DNA of 64,000 nucleotides from Mycobacterium colombiense (GTDB lineage: Bacteria > Actinomycetota > Actinomycetes > Mycobacteriales > Mycobacteriaceae). The translations under genes and the position numbers were made by a program. The notes beneath the pieces were generated by a model that saw only the letters and a list, made by a program, of their open reading frames with translations, made no database searches and was not told where the DNA came from. Shown here in pieces: positions 26,402 to 34,074 of the stretch. The number at the start of each line of letters is the position of its first letter. Within the stretch, counting starts at the first letter, position 1. The stretch lies in contig NZ_LZSX01000077.1 of assembly GCF_001665835.1 (NCBI RefSeq), positions 62,001-126,000 of the forward strand, read 5' to 3'.

Positions 26402-26523
26402 GCGGCACCGCGTCGGCACCAAGACCCACGACGGCACAGTTCAGCGCCCTCACCGACGACTGGTGCGGTCAAAACGACACCCGGAGGTCGGCATCTAGGA
26501 GTACCAGCCACCAACGCAATGTA

Positions 26524-26533
26524 CTACTAGTAG
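26524..26533. promoter_or_regulatory. operator 1 (CTACTAGTAG) at the second tniQ promoter
   Basis: Half-extended copy of the palindrome: CTACTAGTAG followed by GGC on the right. On the minus strand a TANNNT-type -10 box (TACATT, 26518-26523) abuts it, so a repressor here would sit in the -35/-10 spacer of the second tniQ. About 120 bp upstream of the chosen start. Confidence 0.55.
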
Positions 26534-26851
26534 GGCATTGGGGTGGGTCGGGCGTGTGGTCAATCTGCGACGACACACGTCGGCGCGCCGGGTCGATCAC
26601 AAGCGCAAGGCCACCTCAACCGCAAGTGGTTCGCCACGCCTAGCCGCCCAGATAGGGGTCGAGGGCCTCGAAGGGCGCAAGGGCAACCCGGCTCGGCGGC
26701 CGCCCCCGCGGCCCGTAAGGATCTGTCATCGCTAAGTGCTGCCGGCCGGGATCGCATCGCACACCTGTCGATGCGGAACAACTTCGCCGTGTCCAACGGG
26801 ACGGTGCTGCGAGGGCGGGAAAAGACCTGATCGCCGTACCATCCACAGAAA

Positions 26852-26869
26852 GCCCTACTAGTAGGGCTG
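26852..26869. promoter_or_regulatory. operator 2 at the xre promoter
   Basis: AGCCCTACTAGTAGGGCT is a perfect 18-bp palindrome. It ends 7 bp before a TAGGGT (26876-26881) that fits a mycobacterial -10 box and 33 bp before the xre GTG. This placement is typical of autoregulation by a small helix-turn-helix repressor. Confidence 0.65.
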
Positions 26870-26902
26870 ACATCTAGGGTTTGAGCGTGAGTACTGGATT
26901 GC

Positions 26903-27163
26903 GTGCCGACGCGCCCCAGTCAAAACGACCCCAAGCGCGTCGTCGCATGGGAGCGCCGACGTCGGATGGTCGGGACACGGATCCAAAGCTTGCGTATCGA
27001 GCGCGGCTTAACTCAGGAACAACTGGCGCAGCTGTCGGGGGTCTCGCGCAACGTGTTGATGGATGTCGAGCACGGCCGCCGGGGAATACTGCATGAGCGG
27101 CTCTTCGACATCGCCAAGGCATTGGGCGTACCGGCCGTTGATCTCCTCGAAGGCATTCGCTGA
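26903..27163 (+). CDS. XRE-family helix-turn-helix regulator
   Basis: 86 residues, essentially one HTH domain: RIQSLRIERGLTQEQLAQLS, then GVSRNVLMDVEHGRRG and FDIAKALGVPAVDLLEG. The start is a GTG, because a stop lies five codons upstream. The small size fits a phage-type or mobile-element repressor that acts as a dimer on a palindrome. Three near-identical palindromes lie at the second tniQ, at this gene and 360 bp downstream. I therefore infer that this protein binds them and holds the second TniQ in check. Confidence 0.85.
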   Translation: MPTRPSQNDPKRVVAWERRRRMVGTRIQSLRIERGLTQEQLAQLSGVSRNVLMDVEHGRRGILHERLFDIAKALGVPAVDLLEGIR

Positions 27164-27526
27164 GAGCGATCAGCGATACGACCCGGCCAGGTTCGGCGAA
27201 CGGCAGTTCAACGCGAACCGTCGGCCACGGCAAAAACCAGCCCTTCTCTAAGTCGGTCAGGATGTCGTGATGGCTCAGCCCCGCTCACCCGATGTGTGGC
27301 CGCCTGGTCGATTCGCTGCCCCGGTCCGATGTGACACCCTGGCCGCGGGTGCGGGGCAGGTGGGTGATCCGCAAAACGGTGTCTCGGCCAAATGTGTTGA
27401 GCGAGCGGTGTGGTTCTTGGGCGGCCAGAACGAGGCCTTCTCTTTGGCCAAGGACGTCACTTCCGTCCGGCCGGGTTGAGCGCGAAATCGTTCTTCCAAT
27501 GGCTATAGTGCAGATACGCTTACTAG
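27164..27526. other. gap between xre and operator 3
   Basis: No convincing gene. Open frames on both strands have no recognisable motif. A TATAGT hexamer (27504-27509) close to the right end could be the -10 box of the next gene and precedes operator 3 by 17 bp. Confidence 0.4.
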
Positions 27527-27540
27527 CCCTACTAGTAGGG
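27527..27540. promoter_or_regulatory. operator 3 (CCCTACTAGTAGGG)
   Basis: Perfect 14-bp palindrome with the same core and flanks as operator 2. It lies just downstream of a TATAGT -10 candidate, so it would overlap the start of transcription of the small gene at 27641. With operators 1 and 2 it forms a set of three in 1.0 kb. Confidence 0.65.
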
Positions 27541-27640
27541 TTTACGACGACGTGTGGAGGATCTTCCTGTTGCGGAGTGGGGCTCGACTCGGGGAAGACA
27601 CAGAAGGCGACGGTATGGGGTCGGCGGCGGACAGTAGATT

Positions 27641-28018
27641 GTGAAGACAGCGAATCGCCGACGCAAGGCCGCGCGGCGCAGAGCGCGCCAGCTCGGGCGG
27701 AATGGGGCGGGTTGCCAGGCTCACCCAAGGACTTGCGACGGTCGCCGGGCCGTCGATGCGAACCTTGACAAACTGTTGATTGACCGTGGCTGGATGCTGG
27801 TCGAACGTAGTTGGGCAGGTGACGTCTATGACTGGCCGGCTTCTGCGGCGAATCGTGGCCACGAGGTGACCTATCTGATTGCTGCAGCGGACGACAACCT
27901 GGACAGCGGCGCGCCGTACCGGGTGGCGCTGATCGATGGAGAGTTAAGGGCTTACGACGATAAAGACTGCCTCGCTGCGGATCTCGACGGTATTGAGGCG
28001 CGGCGGTTCGGCTACTAG
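27641..28018 (+). CDS. hypothetical protein, 125 residues
   Basis: I do not recognise this protein. It begins with a very basic stretch (KTANRRRKAARRRARQLGR), followed by a folded-looking part with LLIDRGWMLVERSWAGDVYDWPAS and ending EARRFGY. The GTG start lies about 100 bp behind operator 3, so it is probably part of the xre-controlled set. No signal peptide or membrane helix is visible. It could be a small accessory factor of the transposon or a cargo gene. Confidence 0.5.
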   Translation: MKTANRRRKAARRRARQLGRNGAGCQAHPRTCDGRRAVDANLDKLLIDRGWMLVERSWAGDVYDWPASAANRGHEVTYLIAAADDNLDSGAPYRVALIDGELRAYDDKDCLAADLDGIEARRFGY

Positions 28019-28110
28019 ATCCCGTGGATCTGAAGGATTTGACCTCGTCTCGGCTGTTTCGGCGCGCAGCGAAATGTCGTCGCTTTTGGCCCTGTCCCGT
28101 GGCCGCGCGG

Positions 28111-28962
28111 TCACGGGTTGGGCAGGCGGGTTCCGCAGGCAGGACACCAGGTGACGTTGGTGCCGAGCAATGCTTCGATCGAGGACAGATCGTCGCGGTG
28201 CAGTGTGCAGGCCTGGCGGGCGAGGTGGATACGGATGGTGTCGATGATGAACTGTGCCCGCTCAATGGGCGTGGTGCCGTAGCCGTCGTCATCGGTTGTG
28301 CCGCGGGCGATTACGTCGCCTTCGTCTAGCTCCTTTTCCTTGTAGTGGATTGTGCCGTCGGTGTCGGTGCCGGCGATAGTGCGGGCGAAGCGGCCACTGG
28401 GCCGCAGGTCGAGTTCGATGCGCCACTCGCCGTGGCGCTCGCGGAAGTAGAAGCTGTGGCCGTCCACGGCGCCGTCCCACTGCTCAGGTGCCAGTCCGCC
28501 GTGGCTGCTCACGACGACCTCGTGCTGTGTCGCCAGCCAGGCTTGGAGGTCGGCTTCGGCGGCCTGTTCATCGGCGGTGATCTGTTGGCCCGCTGGTGAT
28601 TCCCAGAACGCTTTGATGTCGTTGCGCCATTCCTCCCAGGCGCGGCGGCGGTCTTGGGGGGTGCGGGCACAGGGGCAGGCGAATCCGTAGTCGTGCAGGT
28701 CGGTTTCGGGCAGCCGCGGGTGACACGAGCACCGGCAGCGTTCACCGGTGTCGATGTAGCGCCAGACGGTGAGTGCATCGAGGGTGACGTCGGCGAGCAC
28801 GTCGGGGTCGGCGGTGCCGTGCAGGTCGAACACTGTGGTCAGGTGGTCGCGGTAACGTTGGCGTGCTTCGGTGCGGGCGCGTTCGAGCTGCTTCTGGTGG
28901 TCGGCGGCTCCGGGAGTGTTAGAGAAGTCGGCGACATAAAGCTCCTTGGATTCTTCATCCAT
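28111..28962 (-). CDS. Cys-cluster hypothetical protein, divergent from the AAA+ gene
   Basis: 283 residues from the ATG at 28962. The open frame upstream of it is the shadow of the AAA+ gene. The N-terminal half has a Cys/His cluster (GERCRCSCHPRLPE, then FACPCART), and the extreme C terminus has a zinc-knuckle pair WCPACGTRLPNP. The middle part is acidic and aromatic (HSFYFRERHGEWRIELDLRP). I know no function. It is divergent from the AAA+ ATPase with a 205-bp common promoter region. A diverged copy of its coding segment 28717-28775 recurs near 33.9 kb. Confidence 0.65.
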   Translation of the reverse strand: MDEESKELYVADFSNTPGAADHQKQLERARTEARQRYRDHLTTVFDLHGTADPDVLADVTLDALTVWRYIDTGERCRCSCHPRLPETDLHDYGFACPCARTPQDRRRAWEEWRNDIKAFWESPAGQQITADEQAAEADLQAWLATQHEVVVSSHGGLAPEQWDGAVDGHSFYFRERHGEWRIELDLRPSGRFARTIAGTDTDGTIHYKEKELDEGDVIARGTTDDDGYGTTPIERAQFIIDTIRIHLARQACTLHRDDLSSIEALLGTNVTWCPACGTRLPNP

Positions 28963-29167
28963 GCCATCGAGGATGGCATGAGCGTGCCGTGGTGTCGCCT
29001 CAATTCTTTGGGTCAGTGCAGCGGGTCGACCTTTAGCGTTTGCGGAGGGGCGCAATACGTTCCGTGTGGATGGTGCTGCGTGGCAAGCTGAATCAGCGCT
29101 TGCTGGAAAACAATGTTGACGACAGACCCGGCGGGGTGCGATTCTGTTCGGCTGCCCTTTTTCCGAC

Positions 29168-30580
29168 ATGATGAATGAGGCGATGAACCGAACTGAGGAC
29201 GAACTGAGCGACCTGACCGCCGAGCCCGCGGGTGGCGCGGAGGGGCATCGGCGACCTATTACCGACGTCGGCACGTGGCTGGAGAGCGTGGACAGTGGTG
29301 TGCGGCCCGCGCTGCGCGCCCTGGGCGAGCTGCTGGTCGGTGTCGCCGAGCACCATGGCACCGAGAAACCGGAGAACGCCGACCAGTTCACCGCCCGCTG
29401 CCTGGGAGTGGCGGGCTGCGGGCAACTGGTCGATGAGGAACGCGGCCTTAACCCGTTGTCGTGGTTCACCGTCGCGCTGGCGCTGGCTGAGTGGATCGAT
29501 AAGTATGCGCAGGTTTGCCAGGTCGGTCCTGGTGAGTACGGAGACCCGCCGAAGTGGACGCAAACCCGGATCGGCGGTCAGGACTACCGCCACCCGCTGT
29601 GTTTGCGGGTGTACTTTCCCGCCGGGACGCTGCTCGACGATGCCGGGTGTGTGATCGCCCTGCAGGGGCGGCAGAGCATGCTGCGGTCGGTCGGTGTGAG
29701 CGCCTATGTGGCGCCGGGCCACCAGGATCGCGCCCGCGTGCTGTTGGACCGGCTCGGTGAACGCGCCAACGAGCTCAACCCCTACCGGGGCCACGCCGTG
29801 CGCGCCACCCACAGCGCCGGACTGACCTTGACCGTCATCGACTTGCCCTCGACCGCAACCCGAGAGAACGTCATTGTCGCCGATCAGGTGTGGACTGAAA
29901 TTGATCTCGGCATCCGCGCGGTGCGCGACCGCCACGACCTGCTCAACGCCCACAGCCTGGGTGCGCGCCGTGGTGTGCTGCTGTGCGGTCCGCCAGGCAC
30001 CGGGAAATCGGCCGTGAGCGCGGTCGTGGCCCGCGAGGTCGTTGGGGAATTCACCGTCATCTACGTCGAGGCCAAAGCCGGTACCCAGCTGCTCAGCGCC
30101 GTCGTGGAGGAAGCCCAGCTTCTCGGCGGTCCGGTGCTGCTCGTGCTCGAAGACATTGACCTGTGGTGCCGAGACCGCAGCACCGGCGGTGCCGGGTTGT
30201 CGGAATTGTTGCAAGCCATGGACATCCAGGCCGACGCCCGCATCTTGACGCTGGCGTCCACCAACGACGCCGCCACTTTGGATAAGGCGGCCATTCGCAC
30301 CGGGCGGTTCGACTCCATCGTCGAAGTCGGCTACCCGAATCCTACCGATGCTGCGCGGATTCTGGCGGCCCTGATCCGTGATCTGCCTGGCGGCGGCGCG
30401 GTCGACTGTGCGGGTGTGGTGGCGGCGCTTCCCGAGCGCACCAGCGGCAGCGACATCCGTGAAATAGTCCGCCGTGCCGTCCTGGCGGGTGCCAACGGAC
30501 ACGTCAGTACCGCAACGCTTTTGGCGGAGGTGGGCAGCGGACGCTACCGCCCCACGATTCCTGAAGGCATGTACCTCTAG
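29168..30580 (+). CDS. AAA+ ATPase with N-terminal extension
   Basis: 470 residues. A classical AAA domain occupies about residues 240-450: Walker A GPPGTGKS (274-281), Walker B LLVLEDID (324-331), sensor-1 Asn in ASTNDAA and the arginine-finger region AAIRTGRFDSIVEV. The 240-residue N-terminal part is unrelated to known substrate domains I can name and may be the recognition part. The closest general types are FtsH/Bcs1-like AAA ATPases, without a protease or membrane segment. The following gene starts directly at its stop (TAG-ATG), so both form one unit. A role in defence or genome maintenance is possible but unproven. Confidence 0.8.
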   Translation: MMNEAMNRTEDELSDLTAEPAGGAEGHRRPITDVGTWLESVDSGVRPALRALGELLVGVAEHHGTEKPENADQFTARCLGVAGCGQLVDEERGLNPLSWFTVALALAEWIDKYAQVCQVGPGEYGDPPKWTQTRIGGQDYRHPLCLRVYFPAGTLLDDAGCVIALQGRQSMLRSVGVSAYVAPGHQDRARVLLDRLGERANELNPYRGHAVRATHSAGLTLTVIDLPSTATRENVIVADQVWTEIDLGIRAVRDRHDLLNAHSLGARRGVLLCGPPGTGKSAVSAVVAREVVGEFTVIYVEAKAGTQLLSAVVEEAQLLGGPVLLVLEDIDLWCRDRSTGGAGLSELLQAMDIQADARILTLASTNDAATLDKAAIRTGRFDSIVEVGYPNPTDAARILAALIRDLPGGGAVDCAGVVAALPERTSGSDIREIVRRAVLAGANGHVSTATLLAEVGSGRYRPTIPEGMYL

Positions 30581-31102
30581 ATGAGTGCTGACGGCGCAAT
30601 CCCCGAACTCAGCGACAGGCAGGAGATGCCCTGGCGGGCCGTGACCTCCGACCTACGCGAAATGGGGGAGCGTGTCTGCGACGGCACCGCGACCACCGAG
30701 GACACGCACGCCGCCCTCAACCGCCTTATCTCCTGCGACATCGACCCCGAGACGCTGTGCAACACCTTGTGCATCCCGCCCGATGCCGGCAGGTACGCCG
30801 AGGCGCTCGAACGCATCCTGCGCAGAATCCCCGACGGCTGGGGCCGCTGGATCAGCCACGACGCCGGTTGGTACCCGATCGTGGCCAATCTCGATGAGCG
30901 CCTCGCAGCGATCGACCCCGACTACGTCGTACACCAAGTCAAAGAGAAATTCGGTGCCCTGCGCTACTACAGCGCACCCAGCGATGACCTGAGCACCGCA
31001 CTCCAACAAGCGTTCCCCGACGTCATCGACGAAGCTAAACGCATGCGTCTCGGCAAGGGAACACCGCCGCCCGCTCAACGGGCGTCATCTCTTACGCGAT
31101 AA
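30581..31102 (+). CDS. hypothetical protein, partner of the AAA+ ATPase
   Basis: 173 residues, starting in direct contact with the AAA+ stop codon. The second half has RIPDGWGRWISHDAGWYP followed by VHQVKEKFGALRYY, a pattern that I have seen in phage and mobile-element proteins of unknown role. No catalytic motif is visible. The tight coupling suggests it acts together with the ATPase. Confidence 0.6.
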   Translation: MSADGAIPELSDRQEMPWRAVTSDLREMGERVCDGTATTEDTHAALNRLISCDIDPETLCNTLCIPPDAGRYAEALERILRRIPDGWGRWISHDAGWYPIVANLDERLAAIDPDYVVHQVKEKFGALRYYSAPSDDLSTALQQAFPDVIDEAKRMRLGKGTPPPAQRASSLTR

Positions 31103-31202
31103 CGGCTAAGGCCACCCGGGGCGGGTAGGTCTCCGATGAAGCGTGAATGTAGTCGTAGTTCAGCGACCGGAAGAACCGGGCGTAGGTCGCGTTGAGCTGC
31201 AT
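31097..31202 (-). pseudogene. possible C-terminal remnant of a RidA-like protein
   Basis: Read on the minus strand, LNATYARFF followed by a run ending ETYPPRVALAVIA resembles the C-terminal half of RidA/YjgF enamine deaminases. The segment lacks the N-terminal half in the same frame and ends at a stop. The rest of the 31,103-31,460 gap shows no gene. The assignment is weak. Confidence 0.25.
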
Positions 31203-31460
31203 TCAAGACCCCTGTCGCCGAGTTGAGGATGCGGCGGGCACGATTGTTGCAGCTCAGACCGACACACCATGCCGGTGGTTCCGGATCAACCACGCTGCCG
31301 CGGTGTTACACACGATCGTTGTGTGCGCGAAGTAGCGCTGTTGAAACCAGTGGGTCCGTCTGTGACTTCGAAATCGGGCAGCGAGCCGTAAACGGCCTGG
31401 TTGAAGGCCACGGTCGGCCGGTAGGATGAGCCAAGGCTTTGAGTTTGAGGAGGTGCAGCT

Positions 31461-31634
31461 GTGGAACGTCGGACACCTAAGAAGGTGGTCGTGTCAAAGG
31501 CTGCCGTCAAGAAGGCGGGGGTGCGCGCCACGAAGGCCTCGGCCAAGTTGGAAGGCAGGGTGGTTCCCCCTGGTTACAGCCGGTCGGCCAGCGTGAAGGC
31601 CTACATCGCGAAGCAGCAGCCACCTAAGCGCTGA
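31461..31634 (+). CDS. Fic inhibitor (class I antitoxin-like) small protein
   Basis: 57 residues, starting at a GTG with AGGAGG seven bases upstream: MERRTPKKVVVSK, then a Lys/Ala-rich helix and a C terminus AYIAKQQPPKR. The segment SAKLEG matches the inhibitory motif (S/T)xxxE(G/N) known from antitoxins of class I Fic proteins such as VbhA, which block ATP binding in the Fic active site. It lies 21 bp before the fic frame, in the usual antitoxin-first order. Confidence 0.7.
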   Translation: MERRTPKKVVVSKAAVKKAGVRATKASAKLEGRVVPPGYSRSASVKAYIAKQQPPKR

Positions 31635-31655
31635 TGCCGCTGACGCCGGGCTACG

Positions 31656-32258
31656 GTGAGACTCCCACTTCCGCATGACGAACTCACTGCCCTGCTCCCG
31701 GAGGTCGTCGAGGTCCTGGACAAGCCGGTCACGCCCGCTGCCGTCTATGACCTCGAACAGGGTCTTCAGGATCGGCTGTTCGATGAACTGATGCCCTTGG
31801 CGCTCGACGGCTCGTTGCCGCTCAACGAGCTTCTCAGCGACTACTTCGTGCGCGATCTCCATGCGCGACTGTTCGGCCCGGTATGGAACTGGGCCGGCCG
31901 GTGGCGGCGATTAGAGTTCAACATCGGCGTCGCGCCCGAGCAGATTGCCGTTGAGCTGCGAAACGCGCTCGACACTATTGCTTACCGGTGGGAACGAACC
32001 GAGGACTGGACGCCTCGGCAACTGGGTATCGTCGTGCATGCCGAAACCGTGCGAATCCATCCTTTCGTGGACGGAAATGGGCGCACCACAAGGTTTCTCG
32101 CTGACCTCGTGTTCGCGGCAGCTCAGAATCCCACCCAGTTGCAGTACGACTGGGACCTTGACAAGACGCGGTAAATCGAGCTGCTTCGGGCCTACGACGG
32201 ACACCGAGACGCGGCCGATCTAGCGGCTTTCATTGGTGTGGAGCCCATCGAGCTCTAA
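31656..32258 (+). pseudogene. fic: Fic-domain AMP-transferase toxin with premature stop
   Basis: The frame starts at a GTG (31656) and runs 172 codons to a TAA at 32172-32174. The Fic signature HPFVDGNGRTTRF is complete, with the catalytic His and the nucleotide-binding DGNGRxxR. Behind the TAA the same frame continues for 27 more codons, beginning IELLRAYDGHRD and ending AAFIGVEPIEL, to a second stop at 32256. This tail is the normal C terminus of the family (usually xKxxYIELLR), so one base change TAC/TAT to TAA cut the protein. Fic proteins modify targets such as topoisomerases with AMP. Whether the shortened form is active is unknown. Confidence 0.75.
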
Positions 32259-33072
32259 CTGAAATACCTTGCTACACAATGTAATAGGAAGCGCGGCGTA
32301 GTTTACCGGTAAGGCTGCATATCCGACTCCGTCGGTGTCGCCCCTGTCGTGACGCGGCGAGAAGGTGAAGGTGCAGCTAGGGGAGGGGCCCTGAATGCTG
32401 ACCCGTTTCCGCGCAGCTGATCGGGCTTCATCTGCTGCAATATCAGACTAATTTCATGGATAATGCCGATTGTCGCTGGAGGACCGTAGCCCTCCCCAGT
32501 TGAATGTGGTGACTTCACCTCTAAACCGACCGGAGTGATTGGCTATTCGACGTAGTTTCCGACATCTACGTCATCCGATGGGGTGGCTGGATCCAGGTTG
32601 CTCGGGTTTCGTCGATGAGCTATTCGAGTGTCGGGTGATCAACGATGGCCCCGAATTGGTAGGGCTTGATACCGGCTGTATCGGATCAAGGTTGGATTTG
32701 TGCTCGCCGTGCTCGCGAATACGGGGAAGTCTTGTAATTCGTCGCAAAGTCCTCGAGGATCTCAATCCAGGAGTCGTTGTTCGCCGAGACCGGCACAAGC
32801 GTACATCAGCAACTTCAAAAAGAGCTAACCCGGCCCTTCGGTGTATGCGAATCCTTGGAACGGAGTTGAAGTTTCGGGCAGCGAGCGCCGCGCCGTGGGG
32901 CCGGAGCCAATTCTCGGTGTTGCAACGTCTTGCTGAAGCATTTCTTGCTCCGAATTGCTTTAAGAAGCTGGTTCCGACGAGCGTTGCCGGCGACGCTGCC
33001 GGCCGGCGTTTCACTGGTTTCCCAGGTCGGTCTGCTCTGTGTGTAACCAGCCGAAGCGCCGCGCGCCGTGTG
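32259..33072. other. low-GC stretch without recognisable gene
   Basis: About 800 bp with visibly lower GC than the chromosome. Frames on both strands are open for 170-220 codons but have the random composition of antisense frames and no motif. It may be decayed foreign DNA. Confidence 0.4.
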
Positions 33073-33318
33073 TCACTGAATGCCATCACCTGTGGTGGTG
33101 TCCCAATTCAGGTCCTCGTCTTGGATCCCGGACCTGTCCGTGTCGGCCATGGTGGCTGTGCGCTCAGCCGCGAATGCGGCTTGTCGCTCAGCCTGTTCAG
33201 CTAGGTCTTCGAGGAGAGCCGCGATCGAGATGCCGCGCTGGCGAGCCTGCGCAGCGAGCTCGTCGTGGGTTGGGGTCGGCACCTGAATGGCGCTTGTATC
33301 TGGTGCCATGGATTGCAT
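33073..33318 (-). CDS. small antitoxin-like protein without partner
   Basis: 81 residues, MQSMAPDTSAIQVPTPTHDE, then LAAQARQRGISIAALLEDLAEQAERQ, a pattern of ribbon-helix-helix/VapB-like antitoxins, and an acidic tail ending TTTGDGIQ. In such pairs a PIN-domain or MazF toxin follows on the same strand. Here the DNA behind it contains no toxin-like frame. It may be an orphan left by deletion, or may use an unknown partner. A second Met at codon 4 is an alternative start. Confidence 0.55.
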   Translation of the reverse strand: MQSMAPDTSAIQVPTPTHDELAAQARQRGISIAALLEDLAEQAERQAAFAAERTATMADTDRSGIQDEDLNWDTTTGDGIQ

Positions 33319-33588
33319 ATTACCCTGTCTACCTTTCGTGCGCTTAGATTTGTTTACATCTTTTGTGCTTTAGAATTTAGGCGCCTGACGCCGTGGTTCC
33401 GAATTCGTGGTCAACTGACTCTAGAATTCGTGGACATAACCGCTTTGCTTTTTAGTGCCTTGGAAAGCGACCACCATATTGCGGTCTATCTGCAAATGCA
33501 TCACAAATTCACCACGACGCTTCCATGCCTGGTCAAGCTGCGCGCGCCATCAACAAGCCGAAGTTGCTTGAAATGGATGGTGTCGTCG

Positions 33589-33897
33589 ATGAAAAAACTC
33601 TCCCGTGATTACATACACGCGTCGTATAAGACTTCAGGCGGCTCAGAGATCGTGGTCGATTGGCCTGAGCTTGATGCTGACGCTGTGGCGCGAGGTAGAC
33701 CGTGGCGGACACTTCCGTGGTATTTGGGTCGGCGCAACTATTCGGGACTTTATTGGTGCGCAACTGAGCGTGCCCACGTCGGATACGAGTCACGCCTGGA
33801 GCTGTCTGGCTTGATGGTGGCGGATTTCGATCCTGCCGCGAAACGCATTGCTAGTCAGCCGTTCTGGCTGAACGCGGATTCGGGTAGCCGTGGGTGA
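33589..33897 (+). pseudogene. TnsA-like endonuclease, N-terminal fragment
   Basis: The translation contains RPWRTLPWYLGRRNYSG, then HVGYESRLELSGLMVADFDP and RIASQPFWLNA. This is the N-terminal half of the actinobacterial TnsA-like type, with the first catalytic Glu in YESRLEL. The frame then stops at 33897, before the Asp/Lys part. It differs from the complete tnsA at 20.5 kb and so comes from another Tn7-like element. The surrounding DNA is poor in GC compared with the region. It is a remnant, and its presence suggests repeated visits of such elements. Confidence 0.6.
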
Positions 33898-33950
33898 CAT
33901 GCGCACCGGCAGCGCTCGCCGCTGTCGACGTAGCGCCAGACGGTGAGCAG
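33885..33950 (+). repeat. diverged copy of a segment from the Cys-cluster gene
   Basis: Runs such as GCACCGGCAGCG and GTAGCGCCAGACGGTGAG are shared in the same order and spacing with 28717-28775, inside the Cys-cluster gene, with scattered mismatches. It is fused directly to the end of the TnsA fragment. The rest of the gene is missing here. Confidence 0.6.
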
Positions 33951-33962
33951 GCTGGACATGTA

Positions 33963-33979
33963 AATCCCAACCCGGGATT
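33963..33979. promoter_or_regulatory. inverted repeat upstream of the MbcA-like antitoxin gene
   Basis: AATCCC-AACCC-GGGATT, a 6+5+6 inverted repeat about 95 bp before the antitoxin start. Antitoxins of this group commonly autoregulate, so it is a candidate operator. Weak evidence. Confidence 0.3.
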
Positions 33980-34074
33980 ACGTACGAGGCTGTGACGGCT
34001 CAGGGAGGACCCGGACATGCATTATCCGGTCACATCCACGCACATCCCCGCATCGCCGCGCTACCCTGTGCAGG

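Larger units (their letters stand above)
18504..27163. mobile_element. Tn7-like transposition module beside dnaB
   Basis: The module contains tniQ, tnsA, tnsB and tnsC on the plus strand, a second tniQ facing them, and a small XRE regulator. TnsA/TnsB form the heteromeric cut-and-paste transposase, TnsC is the AAA+ target regulator and TniQ/TnsD-type proteins choose the target. The first tniQ starts 154 bp behind dnaB, so one transposon end must lie in that gap. This resembles Tn7, whose tns genes sit at the end proximal to its attachment gene. I did not find a matching inverted end or a 5-bp duplication. Genes to about 35 kb may be cargo, so the right limit given here marks only the recognisable module. 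Confidence 0.8.

Noticed and set aside
26543..26830. Plus-strand frame of 95 codons between the second tniQ and xre
   Set aside because: No motif and no ribosome site; it would run into the xre operator.
27285..28292. Long minus-strand open frame opposite the 125-residue gene
   Set aside because: Composition is Arg/Ser/Pro-rich without motif; typical antisense frame in high-GC DNA.
32571..33089. Minus-strand frame that could be the toxin partner of the orphan antitoxin
   Set aside because: It starts in the right place but has random composition and no PIN or MazF motif.
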